Source: Ignavibacteriota bacterium
GTDB lineage: Bacteria; Bacteroidota; Ignavibacteria; Ignavibacteriales; Melioribacteraceae
DNA: 64,000 bases
Assembly: GCA_016716225.1 (NCBI GenBank)
Contig: JADJWT010000001.1
Location: 2,800,501-2,864,500, forward strand
Direction: 5' to 3'
This document shows positions 37,449 to 45,878 of this stretch, piece after piece. The translations under genes were made by a program, and so were the position numbers. How positions within the stretch are numbered: position 1 is the first letter of the stretch; each line of letters opens with the position of its first letter. Below the pieces are notes generated by a model. The model saw nothing but the letters and a program-made list of their open reading frames with translations, ran no database searches and had not been told where the DNA came from.

Positions 37449-37655
37449 CTATTTAAAATCATGAGTAAATCTTTTTGTAAAATTATTCAGCAGAAATAAA
37501 AATGATCCTATCAATGAATGGTAAACATCGATAATTTCAAAATTTATTGAAGGAGTAATATTTACAAAATAAACGAAAAATTTTATGATGATTATACTTG
37601 AGAAGAATACTGAGAAACCTTGTAAACTTATAGTAATTAGTTTTGTGAAATTCAT
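37449..37655 (-). CDS. small membrane protein, 68 aa
   Basis: A 68-residue protein with two likely membrane helices (about 9-33 and 44-58), a polar linker and a basic tail (NNFTKRFTHDFK). No ribosome-binding site is obvious and no family is recognised. It lies upstream of the 102-residue gene and carries a PHO-box-like array 45-90 bases upstream of its ATG. It may be real, but small hydrophobic ORFs in AT-rich DNA need caution. Confidence 0.5.
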   Translation of the reverse strand: MNFTKLITISLQGFSVFFSSIIIIKFFVYFVNITPSINFEIIDVYHSLIGSFLFLLNNFTKRFTHDFK

Positions 37656-37699
37656 TTTTACAATTAATATTTTTATCTACATTAAATTAAAATACAATT

Positions 37700-37747
37700 G
37701 TTAAGTTAAAATGAATTTAATTTTAAGAAATCGTTAAGAATAATTAA
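37700..37747 (-). promoter_or_regulatory. PHO-box-like repeats upstream of small membrane protein
   Basis: Read on the minus strand, TTAAC-like pentamers occur at plus coordinates 37743, 37733, 37722, 37716, 37705 and 37700. Pairs 37733/37722 and 37716/37705 have 11-bp spacing, and 37733 to 37700 is 33 bases. They end 45 bases before the ATG of the 68-residue gene. TTAA is palindromic, so orientation is read only from the fifth base; the site is less regular than the one at 40.35 kb. Confidence 0.4.
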
Positions 37748-37770
37748 TTCACTAATTATACAAATGAAAA

Positions 37771-38916
37771 TCATACCGGCTGAAGCAGCGAATCTTTTTT
37801 AATTTTAAAAATATTGTTTCTCCAATTTACTTCGGAATTTATAAACGGAATGTACCACACCAAACCAATTATTAAATCTTTAATTGGAATAAATAATAGA
37901 TGATAAAATTTTAAATCAGATTTGATAATTTTTATCGATGTGAAATCTAAAATAATTTTTAAAATACTAACTGTTATAAATTGTAATAATCCAATTTGAT
38001 TAGATAATATTATTGCTAAAATAAAACTTGCTGCAATTGGATTTGAAAAAGCTTCTAATAAATAAGTATTCAACCTAATTTTTGCGCGCATTTTTGCCCA
38101 GCGGGAATGTCGATTTAAAAATTTCTGTAATGTTAAATTTTCATTTATATTATCTACAAATGTTGAAGATGTTTTAACTTTATAACCTAACTCTTCAACT
38201 TTTACACCCATTAAATAATCTTCTGCCAAATAATTTCTAAATGCTTCAAATCCACCAATTTGAGTTAAAATATTTTTTGGAATCAAAATAGATTTTCCAA
38301 TAACGATTGAAATTTTAGCAATTTTGGAAGCCGTAAAAACACTTGGAAGTAAAAATGAATTAAGATGGATATTTTCAAAAATAGAAGGAATGTTTTTAGC
38401 TCCAATTCCTCTTATAGATGCAGTAACAAGTCCAACATTTTTATCATTAAATTCACTCAATAATGATTTTAAGAAATTAGGTTCAACACGGGTATTGCTA
38501 TCACTAATTAAAATAAAGCTTCCTTTAGATTTAGGGTACATATTATAGAGATTATTGATTTTTGGATTTAAACCAATCATATAATTATCAATAACAATTT
38601 TGGTTTTAATTTTTGAAAATTCTGCGGATATTTTTTTAATTATCTGCAAAGCAGGATCATCTTTTGTGTGAAGTCCAAATATAATTTCATAGTTAGGGTA
38701 ATCTAAATTGTAAAATGAAATGAGATTATTCTCTAGCTGATCATCAATTCCTTTAATTGGTTTTAGAATACTAATCAACGGATAGTCTTTTCGTTCAATT
38801 ATATTATTTCTATTTTTTTGAGAATAGATATTTTTCAATATTATCAATGATAATATTTGATAACCTATTCCAATTATTATGATAACAGCGAAAATTATTA
38901 ATATTAAATTTTCCAT
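37771..38916 (-). CDS. lipid glycosyltransferase, GT21/ceramide-glucosyltransferase-like
   Basis: A 381-residue GT2-fold membrane enzyme: N-terminal helix (about 3-30), nucleotide-sugar domain with LISDSNTRVEP (Asp139), NYLAEDYLMG (Asp233) and LNRHSRWAKMRAKI (Arg269 to Trp273, the R-x-x-RW motif of the family), then two to three C-terminal helices. GT21 enzymes glycosylate ceramide or diacylglycerol; some bacterial members make glycolipids during phosphate starvation. The sugar and acceptor are not readable. It follows the GH1 gene by 27 bases on the same strand. Confidence 0.87.
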   Translation of the reverse strand: MENLILIIFAVIIIIGIGYQILSLIILKNIYSQKNRNNIIERKDYPLISILKPIKGIDDQLENNLISFYNLDYPNYEIIFGLHTKDDPALQIIKKISAEFSKIKTKIVIDNYMIGLNPKINNLYNMYPKSKGSFILISDSNTRVEPNFLKSLLSEFNDKNVGLVTASIRGIGAKNIPSIFENIHLNSFLLPSVFTASKIAKISIVIGKSILIPKNILTQIGGFEAFRNYLAEDYLMGVKVEELGYKVKTSSTFVDNINENLTLQKFLNRHSRWAKMRAKIRLNTYLLEAFSNPIAASFILAIILSNQIGLLQFITVSILKIILDFTSIKIIKSDLKFYHLLFIPIKDLIIGLVWYIPFINSEVNWRNNIFKIKKDSLLQPV

Positions 38917-38943
38917 AAAAATTCCTAAGAATGTTTGTAGATA

Positions 38944-40215
38944 TTATTGTGAAACAACAACATCATTATTTTGCTCAGAATATTTTTTAATTTGTTCAGA
39001 ATAAAACAGTGCACTTGGCTTAATAATTCGCCTAAAATTATTTTCGTAATCAATCTTAATTAACCCAAACCTTTTTGATTTTCCCTTTAACCATTCATAA
39101 TTATCAATTAAACTCCAGTAAAAATATCCGGTAATATTATATTTGTGTCTTACTTTATTTAAAATTTTTAGATGTCGTTTTATAAAATATTTTCTCAAAT
39201 CTTCATCTTCGGTTGCAATTCCATTTTCTGTTACAATTATTTCTTTTCCGGTTGTTGCAACAAGCTTAATTATTTTTTTTAAACCTTTCGGATAAATTTC
39301 CCAACCCATATCAGTTGCTGGTTCTTTTGGAAAAAGGAAAACGGGGTTCTTCAAACTAAATTTGAATTGACTATAAATTCTGTAATAATAATTTATTCCC
39401 CAAAAGTCTATTTTATTTTCAAGTGGAATTTGTGCATCATATTTTAAAACTGTTGGAAACCAATGAGTAATTCTGTTTTTCTGAAATGCTTCCAATAACA
39501 TTTTGTTGAAAAAAGTATCAACATTTTCAGTAACTTTTTTATCGAGAAAGAACCAAGTTCTGGCTTCTTTAAAAATTATAAAGTGTTTTGCAATTCCTAA
39601 TTTAGCATTTGGATTTCTTTTTTTTAGGTAATCATAAATGCATATATGGGCTTCCATCATATTGTAAATTGCATCCATCATTAAATTTAAATCTTTATAA
39701 CCGGGAGGAAATTTACCGTCTGCATAAGCTGCTAAAGACCAAACAATTGGCTCGTTAAACGAAACCCAATAATTTATTTTGTCTGCAAATAAATCAATAA
39801 TGATTTTTGCAAAATTACAAAATGTAGTAACCGATTCTTTTTTATGCCAAGGTGAAAATTCATGAAACCATTTTGGATGAGAGAAATGATGTAGTGTTAA
39901 AAATGGTTCAATATTGTTTTCAAGTAAATAATCTATCATTTCAGAATATTGCTTTAAAGCCTTATCCGAATATTTATTAATTTCCGGTTCTATTCGTGAC
40001 CACTCAATTGAAAATCTGTATGAATTTATATTTAGTTCTTTTAAAAAATCAAAATCGGTTTTCCAATTATTCCAATGATTACTTCCATTTTCATACAGTG
40101 GATTTGATCCATTATTTCTGAATTTACCTAGATTTTCCCACTCGGTAAAATCATTTGTAATATTTCCTTCTATTTGAAATGAAGAAGTTGAAGTTCCCCA
40201 TAAAAAATCTGCCAT
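38944..40215 (-). CDS. glycoside hydrolase family 1 beta-glycosidase
   Basis: A 423-residue GH1 enzyme: FLWGTSTSSFQIEG at the N-terminus, WVSFNEPIVW with acid/base Glu155, and IIVTENGIA with nucleophile Glu330, both in the standard order; YFYWSLIDNYEWLKG matches the aglycone region. There is no signal peptide, so it is cytoplasmic. It is upstream of and probably co-transcribed with the lipid glycosyltransferase, so it may process glycolipid sugars or a beta-glucoside. A tandem PHO-box-like array lies 130 bases upstream. Confidence 0.93.
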   Translation of the reverse strand: MADFLWGTSTSSFQIEGNITNDFTEWENLGKFRNNGSNPLYENGSNHWNNWKTDFDFLKELNINSYRFSIEWSRIEPEINKYSDKALKQYSEMIDYLLENNIEPFLTLHHFSHPKWFHEFSPWHKKESVTTFCNFAKIIIDLFADKINYWVSFNEPIVWSLAAYADGKFPPGYKDLNLMMDAIYNMMEAHICIYDYLKKRNPNAKLGIAKHFIIFKEARTWFFLDKKVTENVDTFFNKMLLEAFQKNRITHWFPTVLKYDAQIPLENKIDFWGINYYYRIYSQFKFSLKNPVFLFPKEPATDMGWEIYPKGLKKIIKLVATTGKEIIVTENGIATEDEDLRKYFIKRHLKILNKVRHKYNITGYFYWSLIDNYEWLKGKSKRFGLIKIDYENNFRRIIKPSALFYSEQIKKYSEQNNDVVVSQ

Positions 40216-40343
40216 CTATTACTCAATTGTTGCAAAATTGTTTTGTTTATTTCTTAAGTTTATACATTCCGGGAAATAATAAGTTCTACAATAGAAAAAT
40301 TTATAATTCATATAATTACCCAAAATAAATTTAAAATTAAGAT

Positions 40344-40392
40344 GTTAAACAAATATTAACATAGTATAAATAAATTGTTAACAATTATTTAA
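40344..40392 (-). promoter_or_regulatory. PHO-box-like array, five 11-bp periods
   Basis: In plus coordinates, GTTAA 40344, ATTAA 40355, ATAAA 40366, GTTAA 40377 and TTTAA 40388 are spaced exactly 11 bases; on the minus strand these read TTAAC, TTAAT, TTTAT, TTAAC and TTAAA. One (40366) is degenerate. The proximal end reads TTAACATC, as at 27050. This is the most regular array in the window and lies upstream of the GH1-GT21 pair. Confidence 0.6.
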
Positions 40393-40469
40393 CTTAGTTT
40401 TACACTTACAAAGCACAAAAAGTAAGGCGGGTAATAGTTTTGAAATTATTGCATGAAATAAAACAAAAC

Positions 40470-42956
40470 TCAAAACTCTATTTCAATTCCGGCAACTGGT
40501 AAAAGCGAAAATTGGTAAATATTATCAACAGTTCCATCAGAATTATACTGAAATGTAGTAATATTTTTTCTATTGTAAACATTTTGTACAGAAAGAGTAA
40601 TAACTAAATTCCAACTTTCAAAATTATATCTGCTGTTAAAAGCAATATCCAGTCTGTGATATGGTTTGTATCTTAAACTATTTATTTCAGAAGATGAAAC
40701 CCAACTTCCTTCAGTCCATTTTATACTACCGACTCTGTGCTGTTCATTTGTAACATAAATTTCTGGAGTATACGGTTTTCCGCTTGCGTAACGCCATCTT
40801 GTACTAATTTCCATATCATCGGAAAAAGGTAAAATATAACTTGGATATTTTATATAGAAAGGTAATTCATTTAAATCTTTTCTAAGATTGCTAAATCGTT
40901 TACCAATTACAACATTAAATACATGAGGGAAATCATAATCTGATGAATATATTTTTCCTTTATATCCATTTCGCGGATCATCAACTTTAGACCACATTCT
41001 TGAGTAGCTGATTGTGCCATAAATATTTTTAACTAATTTTTGCTGAATAAGAAAATCAATTCCATAAACTTTTTGGGTTCCAATATTTAACATTTTTTCC
41101 GATCTAAAAGTATGATCATTAAAATTTATGAAAGTTTCGCTAACCGGAATATTATTGTAAGTTTTATAATATCCTTCAAAATTTAATTTTAATCCATCAT
41201 CTAAAATATGTTCAATACCGGCAACAAAATGCCGTGCATGAGTATTCTTTACAAATTTATTAATATTTGTATTGTATCTATCTCCATAAGTTGGATAGGC
41301 TTGTGTTTGATAATATTCGCCGTAAGCAAAATTAATTGAAGTAATTGTAGGAATTAAAAAATAGCTTAATGATAATCTGGGGCTTACATTTCCATTCTCG
41401 CTATATGAAAAATAGTCATATCTTAATCCCAAATTAATTTGAAGTTTTTGATTTAATAAATTAATATGATCATTTAGGAAAATATAACTTTTGTAATTAT
41501 CAAAAAGTTTCAAATCTGTTTTAATTTCTGATTCCGGTTGAAATACAATTTGATCAAAAATTCCATCATCATTTAAATCATATCTTGAAGTATCGGCATC
41601 AATATATGCCTTTTGAATATATCCACCGAATTTAAATAATCCTCCAAATTCAAGTTTGTGTGTTTTTGAAATATTGTAAATAAATTCCGAGCGAATTGCC
41701 ATTTCGGTATTATCAGAAATATTATCAAATATTTTTCTTGATGATATAAAATTTGTTTCCTCTAATTTTCCTGAAGAATCAAAAATTCGTTCTGTATAAT
41801 CTGCTTTCAGAAGAATATCATCATGATAATTATTACCGTAAAAAGATATATTGGAATATAATTTTTTTGACCAAAAACTTTTTAGCATAATTCCGCTTGC
41901 CCACTGATTTTGCTTAACATCAATATGACCAACATCAACAGAATCAACTACTCCAGCTTTTTCTTCATATGTTTTCTCACTTTCTCCTTCAAATAAAATT
42001 TTATCATTTCCATAAATTCCCGACCAGCTTAATTTATGATTGTTGGATAAATCATATGCTATTTTAAATTGCCCATCATAATATTTTGGAATTGCGGTAA
42101 GCCCAAAACCTCCGGCAATTAAATCAATATAACTTTTACGTAAGGAAATTAACCATGAACCTTTTCCATTATTAATATTTCCCTCTAAGATTGCACCAAT
42201 TCCCGCCATATTAAAATTTATTTCGCCCATTAGATTTGAAAGTCTTGTCCCTTCTCTTGTATTGATAATCATGACGGAAGATAATTTATCTCCATATTTA
42301 GAAATAAATCCTCCGGTTGAAAATTGAATATCTTGGATTAATTCTGTATTAACCATATTTATGGGTCCGCCAGAATTAAATTCATTAGGATAATGATTTG
42401 TTGAGTGAAGTTCCATTCCATCAAACACTGTAAGATTTTCATTAGGTGAACCGCCTCTAACTAAAAGCTCATTTGTTTGATCATTAGAAAAGGAAACGCC
42501 GGGCATTGCTTGAAGTATTCTTTGAAAATCTCCCATAGCTCCGGGGGATCTTCTTACTTGTTCCACACCAAGAGCAACTGTACTTAGATTATTTTCAATA
42601 ACAGCTTTATCAAAATAATCTGCAGTAACTTTAACTTCAGAAATTACTATTGCTGTTGGTATAAGAGAAATTTCGAGAAAAACTTCACTTTTTGTTTTTA
42701 CAATAACATCAATTTTAACAACTGGCTGGTAACCAATTAAACTTACTTTCATTGAATAACTTCCAACGGGCAATGATAAATTAAATTTCCCATTTTCGTC
42801 AGTTGCAGTACCGGTATTTTCCAATTCAATAATTACAACATTTGCACCAATTAAATATTCATTTGTAGATGCATCTTTCACTATTCCGGAAACCATGCCA
42901 GTCTGCATAAAAATTATTGATGGAATAAATAGAAAAAATAAAAGTAAAAGTTTCAT
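40470..42956 (-). CDS. TonB-dependent receptor
   Basis: An 828-residue outer-membrane receptor: signal peptide (MKLLLLFFLFIPSIIFMQ), CarboxypepD-reg-like domain (about 22-105, ENTGTATDENGKFNLSLPVG), plug (VFDGMELHSTNHYPNEFNSG) and barrel ending LPVAGIEIEF. I chose ATG 42956 because the upstream extension is not signal-like and GGGAAAATTT precedes the ATG. The imported compound is unknown. It follows a Crp/Fnr-type gene on the same strand and has an inverted repeat just upstream (43005-43035). Confidence 0.88.
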   Translation of the reverse strand: MKLLLLFFLFIPSIIFMQTGMVSGIVKDASTNEYLIGANVVIIELENTGTATDENGKFNLSLPVGSYSMKVSLIGYQPVVKIDVIVKTKSEVFLEISLIPTAIVISEVKVTADYFDKAVIENNLSTVALGVEQVRRSPGAMGDFQRILQAMPGVSFSNDQTNELLVRGGSPNENLTVFDGMELHSTNHYPNEFNSGGPINMVNTELIQDIQFSTGGFISKYGDKLSSVMIINTREGTRLSNLMGEINFNMAGIGAILEGNINNGKGSWLISLRKSYIDLIAGGFGLTAIPKYYDGQFKIAYDLSNNHKLSWSGIYGNDKILFEGESEKTYEEKAGVVDSVDVGHIDVKQNQWASGIMLKSFWSKKLYSNISFYGNNYHDDILLKADYTERIFDSSGKLEETNFISSRKIFDNISDNTEMAIRSEFIYNISKTHKLEFGGLFKFGGYIQKAYIDADTSRYDLNDDGIFDQIVFQPESEIKTDLKLFDNYKSYIFLNDHINLLNQKLQINLGLRYDYFSYSENGNVSPRLSLSYFLIPTITSINFAYGEYYQTQAYPTYGDRYNTNINKFVKNTHARHFVAGIEHILDDGLKLNFEGYYKTYNNIPVSETFINFNDHTFRSEKMLNIGTQKVYGIDFLIQQKLVKNIYGTISYSRMWSKVDDPRNGYKGKIYSSDYDFPHVFNVVIGKRFSNLRKDLNELPFYIKYPSYILPFSDDMEISTRWRYASGKPYTPEIYVTNEQHRVGSIKWTEGSWVSSSEINSLRYKPYHRLDIAFNSRYNFESWNLVITLSVQNVYNRKNITTFQYNSDGTVDNIYQFSLLPVAGIEIEF

Positions 42957-43004
42957 AAATTTTCCCAAAATAATATTTTCTTTAGCAATCAAATTTATTA
43001 TAAA

Positions 43005-43035
43005 GATTCGTAAACAAATTTCCCATTTACGAATC
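43005..43035. promoter_or_regulatory. inverted repeat between regulator and receptor
   Basis: GATTCGTAAA (43005-43014) and TTTACGAATC (43026-43035) form a perfect 10-bp palindrome with an 11-base spacer. There is no following T run. It lies 49 bases upstream of the receptor's ATG and 42 bases downstream of the regulator's stop, so it could be an operator for the receptor or a hairpin at the regulator's 3' end. Confidence 0.5.
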
Positions 43036-43076
43036 AAATTCAATTCAAATGTAAATATCTATGTGACTAAAAAACA

Positions 43077-43691
43077 TTAACATTTGTTAATTTTTCCTTG
43101 TTTCATATTTCTTATACGTGATAAAGAAACAGCCGTAAGTCCTAAGAATGAAGCCGTATCTTTTAAACTAATTCTATTGGAAAGTTGACTAAATTCTTTA
43201 AGAAAATTTGCATACCTTTCGCTGCCGCTTTCTTTAAGTAAACTTGCTTCTCTTTTTTCTTTTTCATAGTAAATCTTTTCGGTATGTTTTCTTGCAATCG
43301 TACACCATAAATTTGAGCTATTTATATTTTTGATGTATGTGTCAAAATTAATTGACAAAATTGTTGTATCTTCAATTGCCTCAATAAAATAAAGGGAAGG
43401 GAATTGATATAAAAAACTTGCATATGAAGCAGTGAAACTATTTTCGCCGGAAAAGTATTTTATCCATTCATTTCCATCTAAATCGATATAATAATATTTC
43501 ATTAAACCTTTTGTAATAAAACCAATTTTATTAGGGGTCTCTCCTTCTCGGATATAAAATTCTCCTTTTGAATAAAATTCATATTTAAATACTTTTTTAA
43601 TTTCATCAATATTAATTTCTTCTTTATTATTACAAAAATTTTCTAATTCCGAAAAAAGAAGTTTATAATTATTTTCAAAATCATTTACCAA
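43077..43691 (-). CDS. Crp/Fnr-family transcriptional regulator
   Basis: A 204-residue regulator: a cNMP-binding-like beta-roll (about 30-115, with REGETPNKIGFITKGLMKYY), a linker helix and a C-terminal helix-turn-helix (LKDTASFLGLTAVSLSRIR). The ligand-binding residues of CRP are not obvious. A TTG start at 43691 with GGAGAAAATAAT upstream is the best start. It is on the same strand as the TonB receptor downstream and may regulate it. Palindromes flank it on both sides (43719-43752 and 43005-43035). Confidence 0.87.
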   Translation of the reverse strand: MVNDFENNYKLLFSELENFCNNKEEINIDEIKKVFKYEFYSKGEFYIREGETPNKIGFITKGLMKYYYIDLDGNEWIKYFSGENSFTASYASFLYQFPSLYFIEAIEDTTILSINFDTYIKNINSSNLWCTIARKHTEKIYYEKEKREASLLKESGSERYANFLKEFSQLSNRISLKDTASFLGLTAVSLSRIRNMKQGKINKC

Positions 43692-43718
43692 ATTATTTTC
43701 TCCAGCATTTTAATTTAA

Positions 43719-43752
43719 ATCAATAATTTAATTTTAAGCTAAAATTATTGAT
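43719..43752. promoter_or_regulatory. inverted repeat upstream of Crp/Fnr-type gene
   Basis: ATCAATAATTT (43719-43729) and AAATTATTGAT (43742-43752) form a perfect 11-bp palindrome with a 12-base spacer, 28-61 bases upstream of the regulator's start. That is a typical place for autoregulation. Confidence 0.5.
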
Positions 43753-44057
43753 ACTTAATTAAAATTAAAAATGCGATACTCATTTTTAATATTTTAAAGG
43801 ATAATTAATAGAATTTACTAAAAACACGATTTTTGAAAATTGAATCATTTTGTTACAAAAATTTGTTGAAAAAATTTCACATGAATAAAGAAAAATTAAT
43901 TTGTTAAGTTAAAAATGAATAGGTAACTTAAATCAGTGAACATAAAATTCTACTTTTAGATCTTTTATAAGCTCAATTTTAACTTTTCTTTTTTCGTATA
44001 ATTCTAAATTATATTAGTTCTTAAATAAAATTATTTCTAAAAATAAATTAAGCAGAT
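43753..44057. other. AT-rich intergenic region
   Basis: About 300 bases of very AT-rich DNA between the divergent regulator and a hypothetical gene. I saw TTAA pentamers at 43896, 43904 and 43909, but not at 11-bp spacing, and no coding region, hairpin or repeat of note. Confidence 0.4.
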
Positions 44058-44690
44058 ATGAAAACATTCAATTTAAATGAAATTAGTTATGATAATAATT
44101 CCAAAGTTTATTTTTCAATTTTGAGTAATTCTGATATTGTTGAAAACTCTAAACAAATATTTGGAATAAAAAAACTGAAAACAGAAAATCATTTAATAAG
44201 CACTTATTTAAAGGATTCTGAAAAAAAGAATTCTCAAATAAATAATTCTTCTATAAATAAAAATCATTTTTTTATAGTTGAGAAAATTTCAAATTTTAAT
44301 GAAGATTTGAAACTTATGTTAAGCGTTAACATTAGTACAAATTATGAAAACAAATTTTCTCCAAGAGAAAATCAAACCACCACGGAATATCATTTTAATA
44401 ATTCTATTCTAAGAATAAGTACAGAAGATGAATTTTCATTATATATGAGATCTATAAGAGATAAATATTTTCCAAAAAGATTTTGCAAAGAAAATCACTT
44501 TGAAAGCGAATTTTGGTATAACTTAATTACATATAAAAAGCGCTCAATTACAATAAATGTTCCCGAATTATTAAAAGGTGAAAAAATTTATTTTCATTTA
44601 TTTTCATCATGGAAGAATAAAATCAATATTAAAAACGTTTCTCATATTTCAAATCAATTTAAAAATATCTTAAATGTAAACGGGAACTAA
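44058..44690 (+). CDS. hypothetical protein, 210 aa
   Basis: A 210-residue soluble-looking protein (MKTFNLNEISYDNNSKVYF at its start). It is rich in Asn, Ser, Lys and Phe, with a charged middle (EDEFSLYMRSIRDKYFPKRF) and no signal peptide or membrane helix. I recognise no family. It converges on the helix-turn-helix gene with a 95-base gap that holds a PHO-box-like array. Real coding is likely from length and uninterrupted frame; function unknown. Confidence 0.6.
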   Translation: MKTFNLNEISYDNNSKVYFSILSNSDIVENSKQIFGIKKLKTENHLISTYLKDSEKKNSQINNSSINKNHFFIVEKISNFNEDLKLMLSVNISTNYENKFSPRENQTTTEYHFNNSILRISTEDEFSLYMRSIRDKYFPKRFCKENHFESEFWYNLITYKKRSITINVPELLKGEKIYFHLFSSWKNKINIKNVSHISNQFKNILNVNGN

Positions 44691-44732
44691 AAATAAATTG
44701 TTACAAAAAACAAAACCTTCACTTAAAAATTG

Positions 44733-44770
44733 GTAACAATAAATTAACATTGGCTTAATTATTATTTAAT
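44733..44770 (+). promoter_or_regulatory. PHO-box-like array in a convergent gap
   Basis: GTAAC 44733, TTAAC 44744, TTAAT 44755 and TTAAT 44766 are spaced exactly 11 bases. The array lies between the 3' ends of two convergent genes, so no annotated gene follows it in either direction. AT-rich TATATTTATTTT lies 7 bases downstream. It could drive an antisense or non-coding transcript across the gene at 44786-45700. Confidence 0.45.
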
Positions 44771-44785
44771 GCGATTATATTTATT

Positions 44786-45700
44786 TTACACTTTTTGTGT
44801 CTGTGAAATAAAATCCAATTCTTTTTTCAAATCTTGAATATCAAATGATGGCGAAGTAACCAAATGGCATTCGGTTTTTGAATCGAATGATTTTAAATAT
44901 TCGCTAATCTCTTTTATTTCTTCGCAATTTTCATTATCAAAAAAGTTTACTTCATAATTATTAAAATTGTAATCGTCAGTGGAATCTGAAATTTTAATCA
45001 TTACAAATTTTCTTGCAATTGGCTGTCTGGCATATGTTAAACTGGAAAAAATTCCTCTAAAAAATTCAACATTTCTTACTGAAGGTAAACTCATATTAAT
45101 TAAAAGATATTCACTTGGAGGAAAGTTTTTTTCCGAAGCGTGTAAAGAAAGAGTATGAGTTCCAATCATATTTACAATACCATAATACTGAACCCTACTT
45201 TTTACATTTCCTTTAAAACATTCAATTATTTTATGAAGTTTATTTTCTTTAATTAGAAATAAATCACGTTTTATAGTATAACTATCTGTTGAAACGTAAT
45301 AGAAATAGTATATCCCTTGATAATTTTGCTTAATAAAATCATATGAAATTTCTGCATGTTTTTTAAGATTTTTAATATAATCGAATTGAATTGAATCATT
45401 TTTCGAAAATTTTAATAGCTTCTTTAAGTCAATTAAATATTCATCCAAACTTATTGTAACTTTTGATTTAGATAAATTATTAACCAAACTAAAAGCTTCA
45501 TCAAGTTTTTCATCCAATTCTTTAGAATTAAGAAAAATATCAACTTCAGCAATTTTTGGCAAAACCGTTTTGTACAAACTTGAAAGTACCGGAGCAGGAA
45601 TGTTTAATGAAGCGGCAATTTCTTTCTTTTTCATTCCTTTCTTTTTGAGTTTTTCAATCAATTCTAAAAATTCTTTTGCTTTGTGAATCAGACTATTCAT
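44786..45700 (-). CDS. HTH-containing protein, possible transcriptional regulator
   Basis: A 304-residue protein. A basic helical N-terminus with a likely helix-turn-helix (KKKEIAASLNIPAPVLSSLY, about residues 24-43) resembles short DNA-binding modules. The remaining ~240 residues have mixed alpha/beta character (YYFYYVSTDSYTIKRDLFLI) and are unassigned; they may sense a ligand. No signal peptide. It is a single gene, with the phosphoesterase gene divergent at 45879. Confidence 0.65.
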   Translation of the reverse strand: MNSLIHKAKEFLELIEKLKKKGMKKKEIAASLNIPAPVLSSLYKTVLPKIAEVDIFLNSKELDEKLDEAFSLVNNLSKSKVTISLDEYLIDLKKLLKFSKNDSIQFDYIKNLKKHAEISYDFIKQNYQGIYYFYYVSTDSYTIKRDLFLIKENKLHKIIECFKGNVKSRVQYYGIVNMIGTHTLSLHASEKNFPPSEYLLINMSLPSVRNVEFFRGIFSSLTYARQPIARKFVMIKISDSTDDYNFNNYEVNFFDNENCEEIKEISEYLKSFDSKTECHLVTSPSFDIQDLKKELDFISQTQKV

Positions 45701-45795
45701 AGTTCATATTAATTAATTTTTCAAAAAATTCTTTATCATAATTTATTAGCAATTATTGGAAGCACGCAAAGCAAATATACATATTTCGACCGCTG

Positions 45796-45817
45796 TTAAT
45801 ATTAAGCTATGGTTAAG
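45796..45817 (+). promoter_or_regulatory. possible PHO-box-like repeats upstream of phosphoesterase
   Basis: TTAAT 45796, TTAAG 45802 and TTAAG 45813; only the last two have 11-bp spacing. They lie 62 bases upstream of the secreted metallophosphoesterase. Weak support alone; listed because of the other arrays. Confidence 0.3.
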
Positions 45818-45878
45818 TTTTTCGGTCACTAAAACTCAATTTTAAGAACTTACAACTTTTCTAAATCAATAAATTTTT

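Noticed and set aside
42957..43043. 29-residue N-terminal extension of the receptor at 40470-42956
   Set aside because: The extension is not a signal peptide, and a ribosome-binding site and good signal peptide fit the later ATG.
43861..43920. TTAA pentamers near 43896-43913 as another PHO-box-like array
   Set aside because: Spacing is 8 and 5 bases, not 11.
44691..44740. Terminator formed by ATTGTTAC/GTAACAAT in the convergent gap
   Set aside because: The loop is about 27 bases with no T run, and the same bases are explained better by the 11-bp array.
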